Source of the DNA: Candidatus Peregrinibacteria bacterium RIFOXYA2_FULL_41_18
GTDB taxonomy: Bacteria; Patescibacteriota; Gracilibacteria; UBA1369; UBA12470
Direction of reading: 5' to 3'
Assembly: GCA_001788795.1 (NCBI GenBank)
Contig: MFXH01000011.1
Location: 1 to 36,955, forward strand
Length of the DNA stretch: 36,955 nt
Each line of letters opens with the position of its first letter. Positions within the stretch are counted from its first letter, which is position 1. Below are positions 16,237 through 22,766 of this stretch, piece by piece. A model generated the notes under the pieces. That model had not been told where the DNA came from and did not search any database. It was given only the letters and a program-made list of their open reading frames with translations. The position numbers and the translations under genes were made by a program.

Positions 16237-16978
16237 GTTTTTTATTATTGAGTTTTGTATAAACAAAACGGCTTATACTATTGCGCAAGGAATACTTCGT
16301 GTCCTTGCGCTGGCGCCATAAAATATAACAGACGCCGATTGCTATTGGAAGCAATCCCGCTGCAATCGCTTCCGGCATAAATACATCGGTATAAAGCGTA
16401 CTTTTCGTGTTTTCAATCGCCGATCCAGTTCCCGTCTCGATCTGCTTGTAATCTTCGACTTGCGTCTTGGCGACCTCTTCTGAAATCTCCTCTGTTGCAA
16501 AATTCATATTCGCATTCGTCCACTCGATATTCGTCAAGTCCACCCGAGCTCCTTCTTCCAGACTTGAAATCACCGCATCATCGAATTTTAACATAATGTT
16601 TTCACGTTTAAGAATTTTAAAATGAAAACTCATTATCAATCCCATGTCATCAACTTGCGAATCTATTCGCCTCAACGTGACCCCGGAAATTATTTTCCTC
16701 CCTTTTTCATCCACATCTTCCGCAACCATATAAATCGGCTCACCTCCGCGCTCAAAAAACTCCCCTTCTTCATAAGACTCGTACTCGATTATATAAGGAT
16801 CGTAATATAGATCAAAAGCCATACCAATCACCGGAATCGTCATGTCCAATGCTTTTATTTCAACTATAAGTTCGCCATCATCTACTTCATAAGTCTTCAT
16901 GTATATTCCGTCAGATTCAGCGTTTACCGTCTGTATCAATGCCAGCGAAATCAGAAATGCTAATATTGTTTTTCTCAT
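16160..16978 (-). CDS. Membrane-anchored cohesin-like protein
   Basis: The 272-residue product has a signal peptide (MRKTILAFLISLALIQTVNA), a single cohesin-like beta domain (about 25-160) and a C-terminal membrane helix (about 205-222, AIAAGLLPIAIGVCYIL) followed by a basic, then acidic cytoplasmic tail. The strand pattern YDPYIIEYESYEEGEFFERG resembles the cohesin motif in which a Tyr-Asp-Pro stretch precedes a hydrophobic Leu/Ile. Cohesins bind dockerins. The gene just upstream encodes a protein with its own cohesin and a C-terminal dockerin, so this could be its cell-surface anchor. Start at 16978 fits the signal peptide. The last 77 nt overlap maf. Confidence 0.75.
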   Translation of the reverse strand: MRKTILAFLISLALIQTVNAESDGIYMKTYEVDDGELIVEIKALDMTIPVIGMAFDLYYDPYIIEYESYEEGEFFERGGEPIYMVAEDVDEKGRKIISGVTLRRIDSQVDDMGLIMSFHFKILKRENIMLKFDDAVISSLEEGARVDLTNIEWTNANMNFATEEISEEVAKTQVEDYKQIETGTGSAIENTKSTLYTDVFMPEAIAAGLLPIAIGVCYILWRQRKDTKYSLRNSISRFVYTKLNNKKHEEKTDIGVSEPEKEKSDYRTWTEI

Positions 16979-16995
16979 TGTTTCGTGATTAAGTT

Positions 16996-17023
16996 GGAGG
17001 CCGAACCGGTAGGTTCGGCCTCC
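16996..17023. terminator. GC-rich perfect hairpin between two surface-protein genes
   Basis: GGAGGCCGAAC (16996-17006) and GTTCGGCCTCC (17013-17023) form an 11-bp stem with a 6-nt loop. It lies 11 nt after the dockerin gene stop. On the minus strand no T-run follows (AACTTAATC), so it may be a weak terminator or an mRNA-stabilising stem that sets different levels of the two proteins. Confidence 0.5.
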
Positions 17024-17034
17024 TTGCTTGTCAA

Positions 17035-18504
17035 TTATTCCGAATAAGTTACAGCCCAATTTATACCGACATCTATGAGATCGCTGCCGTTGATCGATCC
17101 ATCATAAGTAGTATCTAGTAGATCTTCATATGTGCTATCGACATATGTTTCACCGTAGTGTTGAGCGAGAGCTTCGAGATCACGCCCGTCAACTCTATCC
17201 GACCTGTTGTTGTCGCCTTTTATACCTCTTGTTTCAATTCCCGTTACAGAAACCGCCGAGCTTTCCGACACTCCTTTTATCGTGATTATTTGATAAGTAT
17301 AAGTGATGTTCGGGATTATGTTATTACTATCCGTATATGTCGTGCCGGTTGCGGTACCGAGCTCTTCGTAATCGCCTTCCTGATTGAGCCTTAAGACTCT
17401 ATACGAGGTTGCGCCTGCGGATGGAGCTGTCCATGCAAGGGCTATTGAGTACCTGTCCGTTCCTTCAGCAGATTGAGGATTCGAAACCTGTTCCGCGCCT
17501 GACAATACCGTTATTGATGTGTTTTCCATATTAGCTTCTATATCTGTTGTTGTATTTGCTATGAAGCTTGCACTTGTATCAATAGTGATTGCCGAAGATC
17601 CGTTGCCGCCGATTACATTGAATTGGATTGTAAAAAGCGTACCATCTCCTGAAACTCCTGTTTTCTCTGTTTGAGTCCTAGCATCTCCTATTACCAAAAC
17701 TCCTTCAGTATCATCTTGCAATTCCGCATTGAAAGCTGTCTGTACTGCGCTTGAAACGCTTAAGAATGAGCCTTCGGATGCTGATTGAAAATCAAGAACT
17801 GAAGCGTCGTAATCGATATCGAATCCATAAGAGAAGAGATCAGTCACGTCGGAAATTGCCGCTGTAACGGTTATTGAATCTCCAACTTCCGGACTTGAAT
17901 CGGAAATGCTTAATGAAACCGTTGTGCCGCTTGAACTTGTGCTGACGCTGTTCAGGCTATTTGGCGTTCCAAGGATGCTTGAACCTGCACTTGATAGATT
18001 GCCGTTACCGGATGTACATTCACCCCAATTCGAATCGCCGGAAGCACTTGAGTCTATTCTTTCCATTGTTGACTTAGTCGTATTGCTTCCCGCCATCCAT
18101 GCACCTCCGGTTCCGTCTACCGTATCTATCGTATTCCCGGAAGCGTCTTGCAATACAAGCGAGTCGCCGGTATTGGCAAGTGAAAGAGTGACTACGCTAT
18201 CCGCAGATATCGTGGAAATTGCACTCTCATTACTCTCTATAAGAAAGTATCCGTTCGCCGGTATGGTTCCGGACAGACTGTAAGTTGAGGATCCGTCGTC
18301 CAATATAGACCATCCTGTAAGGTCTATAGCAGAACTTGTGTTGTTTTTGAGCTCTATCCATTCATCTGATGAACTGTCCAGCGATCCAGCCCATGCGACT
18401 TCGTTTATAACGACGTCTAACGCTGATGCAGCCGATACGTTTTCCATCTGTAGAACAGGAACTAAAAGCGAGCACATCAGCAGTATGGAGATTTTTTTCT
18501 TCAT
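17035..18504 (-). CDS. Secreted LTD-cohesin-Fn3-dockerin protein
   Basis: The 489-residue product has a signal peptide (about 1-26, ending VSAASA). A lamin-tail domain follows (about 28-150): VVINEVAWAGS, DEWIELKN, IDLTGWSILDDG, IPANGYFLIE. A cohesin domain (about 193-332) has PEVGDSITVTAAISDV and FDIDYDASVLDFQSASEGSF. An Fn3-like domain (about 345-428) has IALAWTAPSAGATSYRVLRL. A C-terminal dockerin (about 432-485) has two Ca-binding loops, GDNNRSDRVDGRDLEALAQ and DTTYDGSINGSDLIDVGINW. Having cohesin and dockerin in one chain could allow self-assembly or linkage to the neighbouring anchored cohesin. No catalytic domain is present, so a structural or adhesive role is likely. Confidence 0.85.
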   Translation of the reverse strand: MKKKISILLMCSLLVPVLQMENVSAASALDVVINEVAWAGSLDSSSDEWIELKNNTSSAIDLTGWSILDDGSSTYSLSGTIPANGYFLIESNESAISTISADSVVTLSLANTGDSLVLQDASGNTIDTVDGTGGAWMAGSNTTKSTMERIDSSASGDSNWGECTSGNGNLSSAGSSILGTPNSLNSVSTSSSGTTVSLSISDSSPEVGDSITVTAAISDVTDLFSYGFDIDYDASVLDFQSASEGSFLSVSSAVQTAFNAELQDDTEGVLVIGDARTQTEKTGVSGDGTLFTIQFNVIGGNGSSAITIDTSASFIANTTTDIEANMENTSITVLSGAEQVSNPQSAEGTDRYSIALAWTAPSAGATSYRVLRLNQEGDYEELGTATGTTYTDSNNIIPNITYTYQIITIKGVSESSAVSVTGIETRGIKGDNNRSDRVDGRDLEALAQHYGETYVDSTYEDLLDTTYDGSINGSDLIDVGINWAVTYSE

Positions 18505-18627
18505 TTTTTGGTTTGGTTATAATTTTTATTTTTTCGTGCGCCGAAAAATTTATCCTAAAATATCAGACCGACATTAAATAAAGGTGGAATATCGAATACC
18601 GAATTGCGAATACCGATAAAATCATTA

Positions 18628-18656
18628 TTGACTTATTCAAGGGATTTCTTTATATT
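18628..18656 (+). promoter_or_regulatory. Promoter of rpsT
   Basis: TTGACT (18628-18633), a 17-nt spacer and TATATT (18651-18656): near-consensus sigma70. The leader to the rpsT ATG is about 23 nt, A/T-rich, without a Shine-Dalgarno sequence. The rest of the 18505-18685 gap holds short GAATACCGAATTGCGAATACC repeats at 18593-18613. Confidence 0.75.
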
Positions 18657-18685
18657 TTCATTCGCTTATTTTTTAGAAAAATTTT

Positions 18686-18967
18686 ATGCCAATTATAAAG
18701 GCCGCAAAGAAAGCTCTAAGACAATCAAGAACTCACCAAAAACGCAATCTTAAGACGAAGTTGGATTATAAGACTGCTATCAGAGAGGTTATGGATGCGG
18801 TAAAAGCCGGCAAGGCCGATGTTGCTGTAAAATCTCTTTCAAAAGCTCAAAAGTTAATAGATATGGCCGCAAAGAAACATCTTATGCACAAGAATACGGC
18901 TTCAAGGAAAAAAGCTTTTTTGGCAAGAACAATCGCTGCTAAGCCTGTGAAGAAGGCTGCGAAGTAG
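18686..18967 (+). CDS. rpsT: Small ribosomal subunit protein bS20
   Basis: bS20 binds 16S rRNA helices 9 and 44 early in 30S assembly. The 93-residue lysine-rich, all-helical product shows the family landmarks AAKKALRQSRTHQKRNLKTK (about 5-24), the second helix with VKSLSKAQKLIDMAAKK, and the conserved KHLMHKNTASRKKAFLA (about 63). The tail AAKPVKKAAK extends slightly beyond the usual end. It stands alone with its own promoter, upstream of a tRNA gene, as is common for rpsT. Confidence 0.96.
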   Translation: MPIIKAAKKALRQSRTHQKRNLKTKLDYKTAIREVMDAVKAGKADVAVKSLSKAQKLIDMAAKKHLMHKNTASRKKAFLARTIAAKPVKKAAK

Positions 18968-18983
18968 GGTTGATGAAAAGTTT

Positions 18984-19011
18984 TTGAAGTTTTGTGGTTT
19001 TATACTAGAAT
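18984..19011 (+). promoter_or_regulatory. Promoter of tRNA-Ile
   Basis: TTGAAG (18984-18989), a 16-nt spacer and TAGAAT (19006-19011) lie 32 nt before the mature tRNA 5' end. Confidence 0.6.
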
Positions 19012-19043
19012 GTTTTTTGTCGAAATCCGTTCTTTCAAAATCA

Positions 19044-19419
19044 GGGCCTGTAGCTCAGTGGTTAGAGCAGTCGGCTTAAGGATGTGGATGCTAAGTCAAA
19101 GATACGTATCCATGTCATAGGGCTGTTAACGAAGCAATTTGTTAACGATAACCTGTCAAATTCGGGGAAGTCTTACCGCAGCAAATGCGATGATAATCCC
19201 GAGCCAAGCTTCACATTATGTGATGAAGGTGTAGAGACTAGATGGCAGGGTCCCGTAGCGCTCAAAGAGCGCAATATTATCAAGTTTGTTTTTGCACAAG
19301 CAAAAACTCATCTTGCGGGACAAGGTATAGTCCAGATTACAAACCTGAAAAGGGTCGTGAAAACGATAGTGATAAGCATAACCGATTGGTCGCTGGTTCG
19401 ATCCCAGCCGGGCCCACCA
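19044..19419 (+). tRNA. tRNA-Ile(CAU), interrupted by a group I intron
   Basis: Exon 1 is 19044-19076 and exon 2 is 19377-19419; joined they make a 76-nt tRNA with encoded CCA. The acceptor GGGCCTG pairs with CGGGCCC (one U-G), the D stem is GCTC/GAGC, and the anticodon stem GTCGG/CCGAT encloses the loop C-U-CAU-A-A. The T arm is GCTGG-TTCGATC-CCAGC and the discriminator is A. Anticodon CAU could mean Met, but the D-loop AGTGGTTA, the variable TGGTC and the T stem GCTGG match bacterial tRNA-Ile2, whose C34 is changed to lysidine by TilS to read AUA. The gene would be missed by a search for an uninterrupted tRNA. Confidence 0.9.
19077..19376 (+). ncRNA. Group I self-splicing intron (IC3-like) in the tRNA anticodon loop
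   Basis: The 300-nt insert follows U33 and ends in G just before the anticodon, as group I introns do. An internal guide GGCUG (19121-19125) pairs with exon CGGCU, giving the U-G wobble at the 5' splice site. P1 is extended by GAUGUGGAU/AUCCAUGUC (19081-19089/19108-19116). P2 is GUUAAC/GUUAAC (19125-19130/19141-19146). P3 is 19152-19158 with 19243-19249, P4 19162-19166 with 19198-19202, P7 GACUA/UAGUC (19236-19240/19328-19332), and P8 GUCCCG/CGGGAC (19250-19255/19316-19321) carrying two extra hairpins (19258-19272, 19288-19307). The core GAGCCAAGCUUC...GUGUAGAGACUAGA closely follows the Azoarcus tRNA-Ile intron as I remember it. No homing endonuclease is encoded. Confidence 0.92.
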
Positions 19420-19458
19420 GTGCGTAGGCCCTCGCAACGCGAGGGACGGAGCACTTTT
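19420..19458 (+). terminator. Terminator after tRNA-Ile
   Basis: Outer stem GTGC (19420-19423) with GCAC (19451-19454), inner stem CCCTCGC-AAC-GCGAGGG (19429-19445), then TTTTAT. It shares the blocks CGTAG, CTCGCAACGCGAG and ACGGAG with the tRNA-Leu terminator. Confidence 0.65.
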
Positions 19459-19463
19459 ATTAT

Positions 19464-19537
19464 GAGTTGTTTCGCACAAGCGAAACTCCTTCCTATTCTC
19501 CCTGCGGAGAAAAAACAACTCGCCGTCACGTGACGGC
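19464..19537 (+). promoter_or_regulatory. Structured leader with 16-bp palindrome before the DUF475 gene
   Basis: Three structures lie between the tRNA-Ile terminator and the ATG at 19554. GAGTTGTTT (19464-19472) can pair with AAACAACTC (19514-19522); this competes with the tight hairpin GTTTCGC-ACAA-GCGAAAC (19468-19485). A perfect palindrome GCCGTCACGTGACGGC (19522-19537) ends 16 nt before the start codon. It could be an operator or a hairpin hiding the start. No known riboswitch was recognised. Confidence 0.45.
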
Positions 19538-19553
19538 CATATCAAAACACAAA

Positions 19554-20483
19554 ATGGATATAATTTCTCTCATCGTCGTAGTTCTCGGTCTCTGCTTATT
19601 TGAGACTATTTCGAGTATAGATAATGCCATAATCAATGCCGAGGTTCTCGGCACTATGAAGCCTAAGGCCAGAAGATGGTTTCTTGTTTACGGTCTGATT
19701 ATCGCGGTTTTCATGGTCAGAGGTCTATTGCCTTGGATTATTGTTTGGGTTGCAACACCCGGACTTGGGCCGATCGACGCTTTGACGGCTACTTTCAGTA
19801 GCGATCCTGCTGTCATCGAAGCCGTTGAACAATCCGCCCCTATACTCCTTTCCGGAGGTGGCGTGTTTTTGATATTTTTATTCTTCCACTGGTTGTTTCT
19901 GGAACCTAAGAATTTTGGAATTAAAGGAGAGAAATTTTTCTATCAAAATGGCATCTGGTTTTATGCTGTTGTATCTATAATTTTATCAGTGTTGGTTTGG
20001 AATGATTTGCAGGTAAATCCGGTTATGGCTTTCGGATCCGTTATTGGTTCGACAGCTTTTTTCATAACTCATGGATTCAAGCAAAACGCCGAATTGGCCG
20101 AGAAAAAATTAGCTTCCAGTGGGAATTTATCAGATATAAGCAAAATTCTTTATCTTGAAGTTATTGATGCGACATTCTCAATAGATGGAGTTCTTGGAGC
20201 ATTCGCGTTCACGATGTCGGTTCCATTGATATTACTTGGCAATGGATTGGGAGCGTTTGTAGTTAGAGAAATCACAATCGGAAATATAGATAGAATTAAA
20301 AAATATGTATTCTTGAAGAATGGAGCTATGTATTCTATTTTGTTCTTGGGAATGGTTATGATTCTAGACAGCTATGGCGTTGAGATTCCAAGCTATGTTT
20401 CTCCGGCAATCACATTCGGCGTTGTAGCATTTTTCTTCTGGAAATCCAGAGTGCACGCGAAAAAAACACAGATTGCCAGTTAG
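19554..20483 (+). CDS. DUF475 / TerC-superfamily integral membrane protein
   Basis: The 309-residue product is polytopic (about eight helices) and begins LIVVVLGLCLFETISSIDNAIINAEVLGTM, with the acidic ETISSIDNA motif in helix 1 and a repeat of it in LYLEVIDATFSIDGVLGAFA (about 205-225). This pair of E...D motifs and the AVFMVRGLLPWIIVW stretch are typical of DUF475 proteins, which resemble TerC. TerC-type proteins have been tied to metal ion export, for example manganese during protein secretion; the substrate here is unknown. ATG 19554 is preferred over an upstream start because the family begins here and the leader is structured. tRNA-Leu follows 10 nt after the stop. Confidence 0.85.
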   Translation: MDIISLIVVVLGLCLFETISSIDNAIINAEVLGTMKPKARRWFLVYGLIIAVFMVRGLLPWIIVWVATPGLGPIDALTATFSSDPAVIEAVEQSAPILLSGGGVFLIFLFFHWLFLEPKNFGIKGEKFFYQNGIWFYAVVSIILSVLVWNDLQVNPVMAFGSVIGSTAFFITHGFKQNAELAEKKLASSGNLSDISKILYLEVIDATFSIDGVLGAFAFTMSVPLILLGNGLGAFVVREITIGNIDRIKKYVFLKNGAMYSILFLGMVMILDSYGVEIPSYVSPAITFGVVAFFFWKSRVHAKKTQIAS

Positions 20484-20492
20484 TTCGACCAA

Positions 20493-20578
20493 GGGCATGT
20501 GGCGAAATGGCAGACGCGCTACGTTCAGGTCGTAGTTCCCTCACGGGATTGGAGGTTCAAGTCCTCTCATGCCCACCA
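20493..20578 (+). tRNA. tRNA-Leu(CAG)
   Basis: The 86-nt gene has acceptor GGGCATG/CATGCCC with A73 and encoded CCA. The anticodon stem is CTACG/CGTAG with loop TTCAGGT, so the anticodon is CAG. A long variable arm (TTCCCTCACGGGA) and the T arm GAGGT-TCAAGTC-type complete a class II tRNA, as expected for leucine. No intron is present, unlike the neighbouring tRNA-Ile. Confidence 0.95.
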
Positions 20579-20617
20579 GTCCCGTAGTCTCGCAACGCGA
20601 GACGGAGGGACCTTTTC
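20579..20617 (+). terminator. Terminator after tRNA-Leu
   Basis: Outer stem GTCCC/GGGAC (20579-20583/20607-20611) encloses the hairpin GTCTCGC-AAC-GCGAGAC (20587-20603), followed by CTTTTCTATT. The layout and inner sequence match the tRNA-Ile terminator. Confidence 0.75.
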
Positions 20618-20673
20618 TATTATCACAAGCTGTAACAATTCTTTAATTCTTGCAAAATTCTCCTGGGAGAGAA

Positions 20674-21411
20674 TTAACGGATTAGACCATCGTGCATTTT
20701 CTTTATCACCCCTATCGCAATCTCTCTAGGCTTATACGCTTTTACCTTATCAGGATTTAATTCTTGATAGAAAATTCCTCGTACCATGTCACTTATAAGA
20801 CCTAAGAGCAACCCTCTATATCTATCTTGAGATGTTTCAAATTGCTTACTGCTATCAACCAGAGTCGGATCGACTTTTTTCTCGAGGACTTTTGACACTT
20901 TTGCGATCACTTCATCTATCGCTCCCATAACTTCATTTCGCAAGCCGTTTTCCTTATCGGCCAATCCCATGTTGTTCCAATAATGGTGATCTTCCAGTTT
21001 CCTTCCTTCTCTGATCGTAAAATTATTAAACTCATATGTTAATAAATTGATATTTTCATCTTTCAACATCTCTTCTACAAAAGCATGGAATGCTTCTCTT
21101 GCCTGAGAAACAACTTCTGTCGTTATTTCTCTGCATATTCCGGATTCGGCTTCTCCAAGATCAATCAATGTAATTTCTTGAGATCCTTTACCCTTCAATA
21201 TCTCGTTTGCCTTCTTGAATTTCTCCACTTCAAAAGGTGCAGCCTTAGATATACTTAAAACTTGTGCTATTGGCTCAGATTCCGCCCACTGCGCTATCTG
21301 CTCAGGTGTTTTATCTATAAAAGCAGATACATCGGCAGTCGGTTTCGCAACCATCTGCGACTTCAATACACCTATTTGATCCTTGATGTTTTGACTAGGT
21401 ATTTCTGTCAT
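20674..21411 (-). CDS. Unrecognised 245-residue soluble protein
   Basis: I do not recognise this family. The protein has no signal peptide or membrane helix and is largely helical and acidic. Visible landmarks are ITLIDLGEAESGICREITTE (about 80-98), LEDHHYWNNMGLADKENGLR (about 138-157) and YRGLLLGLISDMVRGIFYQE (about 196-215). A consensus promoter lies right before the ATG, giving a leader of only a few nucleotides. It stands alone, 77 nt downstream of the 22676-21489 gene. The long open frame and the strong promoter support it as real. Confidence 0.72.
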   Translation of the reverse strand: MTEIPSQNIKDQIGVLKSQMVAKPTADVSAFIDKTPEQIAQWAESEPIAQVLSISKAAPFEVEKFKKANEILKGKGSQEITLIDLGEAESGICREITTEVVSQAREAFHAFVEEMLKDENINLLTYEFNNFTIREGRKLEDHHYWNNMGLADKENGLRNEVMGAIDEVIAKVSKVLEKKVDPTLVDSSKQFETSQDRYRGLLLGLISDMVRGIFYQELNPDKVKAYKPREIAIGVIKKMHDGLIR

Positions 21412-21422
21412 ACGTGCGCCAT

Positions 21423-21451
21423 ATTACACTCGAAAAGCCCCCTCCTGTCAA
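21423..21451 (-). promoter_or_regulatory. Consensus promoter with near-leaderless start
   Basis: On the minus strand TTGACA (21451-21446), a 17-nt spacer and TGTAAT (21428-21423). Eleven nt separate the -10 from the ATG at 21411, so the predicted leader is about 4 nt. Confidence 0.75.
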
Positions 21452-21488
21452 GCTCGCGGGTTTTGTATAACTTTTTTATTCACAACCT

Positions 21489-22676
21489 CTATATCTTCCC
21501 TAGTACATCCCGAACTGAAGCCACCGCATTTTCGTCTCCGGCCGCAGTGGCGAGTTCAAGCATATGCTGATAAGTAGAGCGATATTTTTTCGCATCTGCA
21601 ACGGTTTTAACCCCGCTAACCCTCTTCGCAAGCAGGCTGTATTCGCCCATCTTGCAAGCCCTCACCATTTCGAGATCTCCCATCTGTTGGAAGTAAGAAA
21701 TCGCCTTTTTATAATCCTTTTTATTATAAAACGCGACACCTTGATTGCGGATTATTGTTGTTTTCAACTTCTCGTCGCCGGATTTGCCTGCGTAATGAGA
21801 TGCACGACGGAAATCTTTTTTGTTTAAATAAAAGACCCCCGCATTTCTATACGCAGTACTGATAAGCGATTGGTCGCCAAGTTTCTCAAGGAAGAAAATC
21901 GCCGAATCAAATTTCTGCCTATCCATAAGCATAATCCCAAGGTTCCTATATGAGACATTGAGATTTTTTGTAACCAAATCTTTCATACTGCTAATCATAT
22001 ATGCCAATTGTGCTCGTTTCACGATTGTTCGCGGGTCTATCTCTCCCGTTTCCTCTGTCATATCTGTCGTATCGAGAAGATTTGTCGAAATAATTTCCGT
22101 TATCGGAAGGATATGCTCGAATTCTTTATATTCTTGAAAAGTTCCGTTTGTCGCCTCTATATCATGCCCGTCCATATGCAAACAGACATGGCCCGGGAGG
22201 ATTTTTATCTGAAGATCTGTAATTGGAAACTTGCGCGAATACAGATAAGCATAAAGGGTAACTATCTGATTACAGTCGCCTATCAATGGTTCTTTCGTAG
22301 GATCCTTGAGAAGTTTTCCGAAGTTAGCAGCCTTCTCATATTGATAATGAGATCCCGGCTTGAGATAAGACATTATCGCTTCTACATATTTCTTTTTTTC
22401 TAACGTTCCCGCAGCGTGTTGATCAAATTCTTTGTTCAACACTTCGACGTTCTTATACATCTGTCGACGAACACTTTTTTTGAGATATTTGTAGTTCTTG
22501 TACTTCTTCTCCATGAAGAGGTCGAGCACAACCAAATTCTCCTGCATCAACTTCGCAAGTTCTTGCTGTACAGCGAACGGATTGCTTGTTGATTTGATAT
22601 TTTTGAAAAACCTGCCCACCTTTCGCTCGAAAGGGTTAACGTATGGGGAGAATAGATTTAAAAGCCATTTAAACAT
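21489..22676 (-). CDS. Transglutaminase-like (SirB1-type) protein with TPR repeats
   Basis: The 395-residue product has a basic N-terminal region (about 1-110), a transglutaminase-like core and C-terminal helical repeats. In the core, Cys135 (IGDCNQIVTLYAYL), His163 (ILPGHVCLHMDG) and a polar residue in IEATNG (about 177) occupy the positions of a papain-like triad. Residues about 235-395 hold TPR-like pairs such as YRNAGVFYLNKKDFRRASHY and NQGVAFYNKKDYKKAISYFQ. The layout resembles SirB1-type proteins, whose role is unclear. There is no signal peptide, so it is likely cytoplasmic or peripheral. It may cleave or cross-link peptides, or act as a scaffold. An extended -10 lies 6 nt before the ATG. 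Confidence 0.75.
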   Translation of the reverse strand: MFKWLLNLFSPYVNPFERKVGRFFKNIKSTSNPFAVQQELAKLMQENLVVLDLFMEKKYKNYKYLKKSVRRQMYKNVEVLNKEFDQHAAGTLEKKKYVEAIMSYLKPGSHYQYEKAANFGKLLKDPTKEPLIGDCNQIVTLYAYLYSRKFPITDLQIKILPGHVCLHMDGHDIEATNGTFQEYKEFEHILPITEIISTNLLDTTDMTEETGEIDPRTIVKRAQLAYMISSMKDLVTKNLNVSYRNLGIMLMDRQKFDSAIFFLEKLGDQSLISTAYRNAGVFYLNKKDFRRASHYAGKSGDEKLKTTIIRNQGVAFYNKKDYKKAISYFQQMGDLEMVRACKMGEYSLLAKRVSGVKTVADAKKYRSTYQHMLELATAAGDENAVASVRDVLGKI

Positions 22677-22682
22677 ATTAAT

Positions 22683-22691
22683 ATTTTAACA
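22683..22691 (-). promoter_or_regulatory. Extended -10 box of the 22676 gene
   Basis: Minus-strand TGTTAAAAT (22691-22683) lies 6 nt before the ATG at 22676, which would make the transcript leaderless. No clear -35 is present. Confidence 0.5.
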
Positions 22692-22766
22692 TATTTTAGG
22701 CTTTTTAGCTATCTACCTTTGGCGTATTTTTTTGCAAATCTCTTTCCTGCAAGTATCTTTATTCCG

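Noticed and set aside
19084..19533. Open frame of 149 codons across the tRNA-Ile region, a possible intron-encoded protein
   Set aside because: It runs through the intron core, the second tRNA exon and the terminator, matches no homing endonuclease motif and is explained by the RNA structures.
19464..19553. yybP-ykoY manganese riboswitch before the DUF475 gene
   Set aside because: The conserved loops of that riboswitch are not present; only simple stems and a palindrome are seen.
20499..20729. Open frame of 76 codons overlapping tRNA-Leu
   Set aside because: It covers the tRNA and its terminator and has no recognisable protein features.
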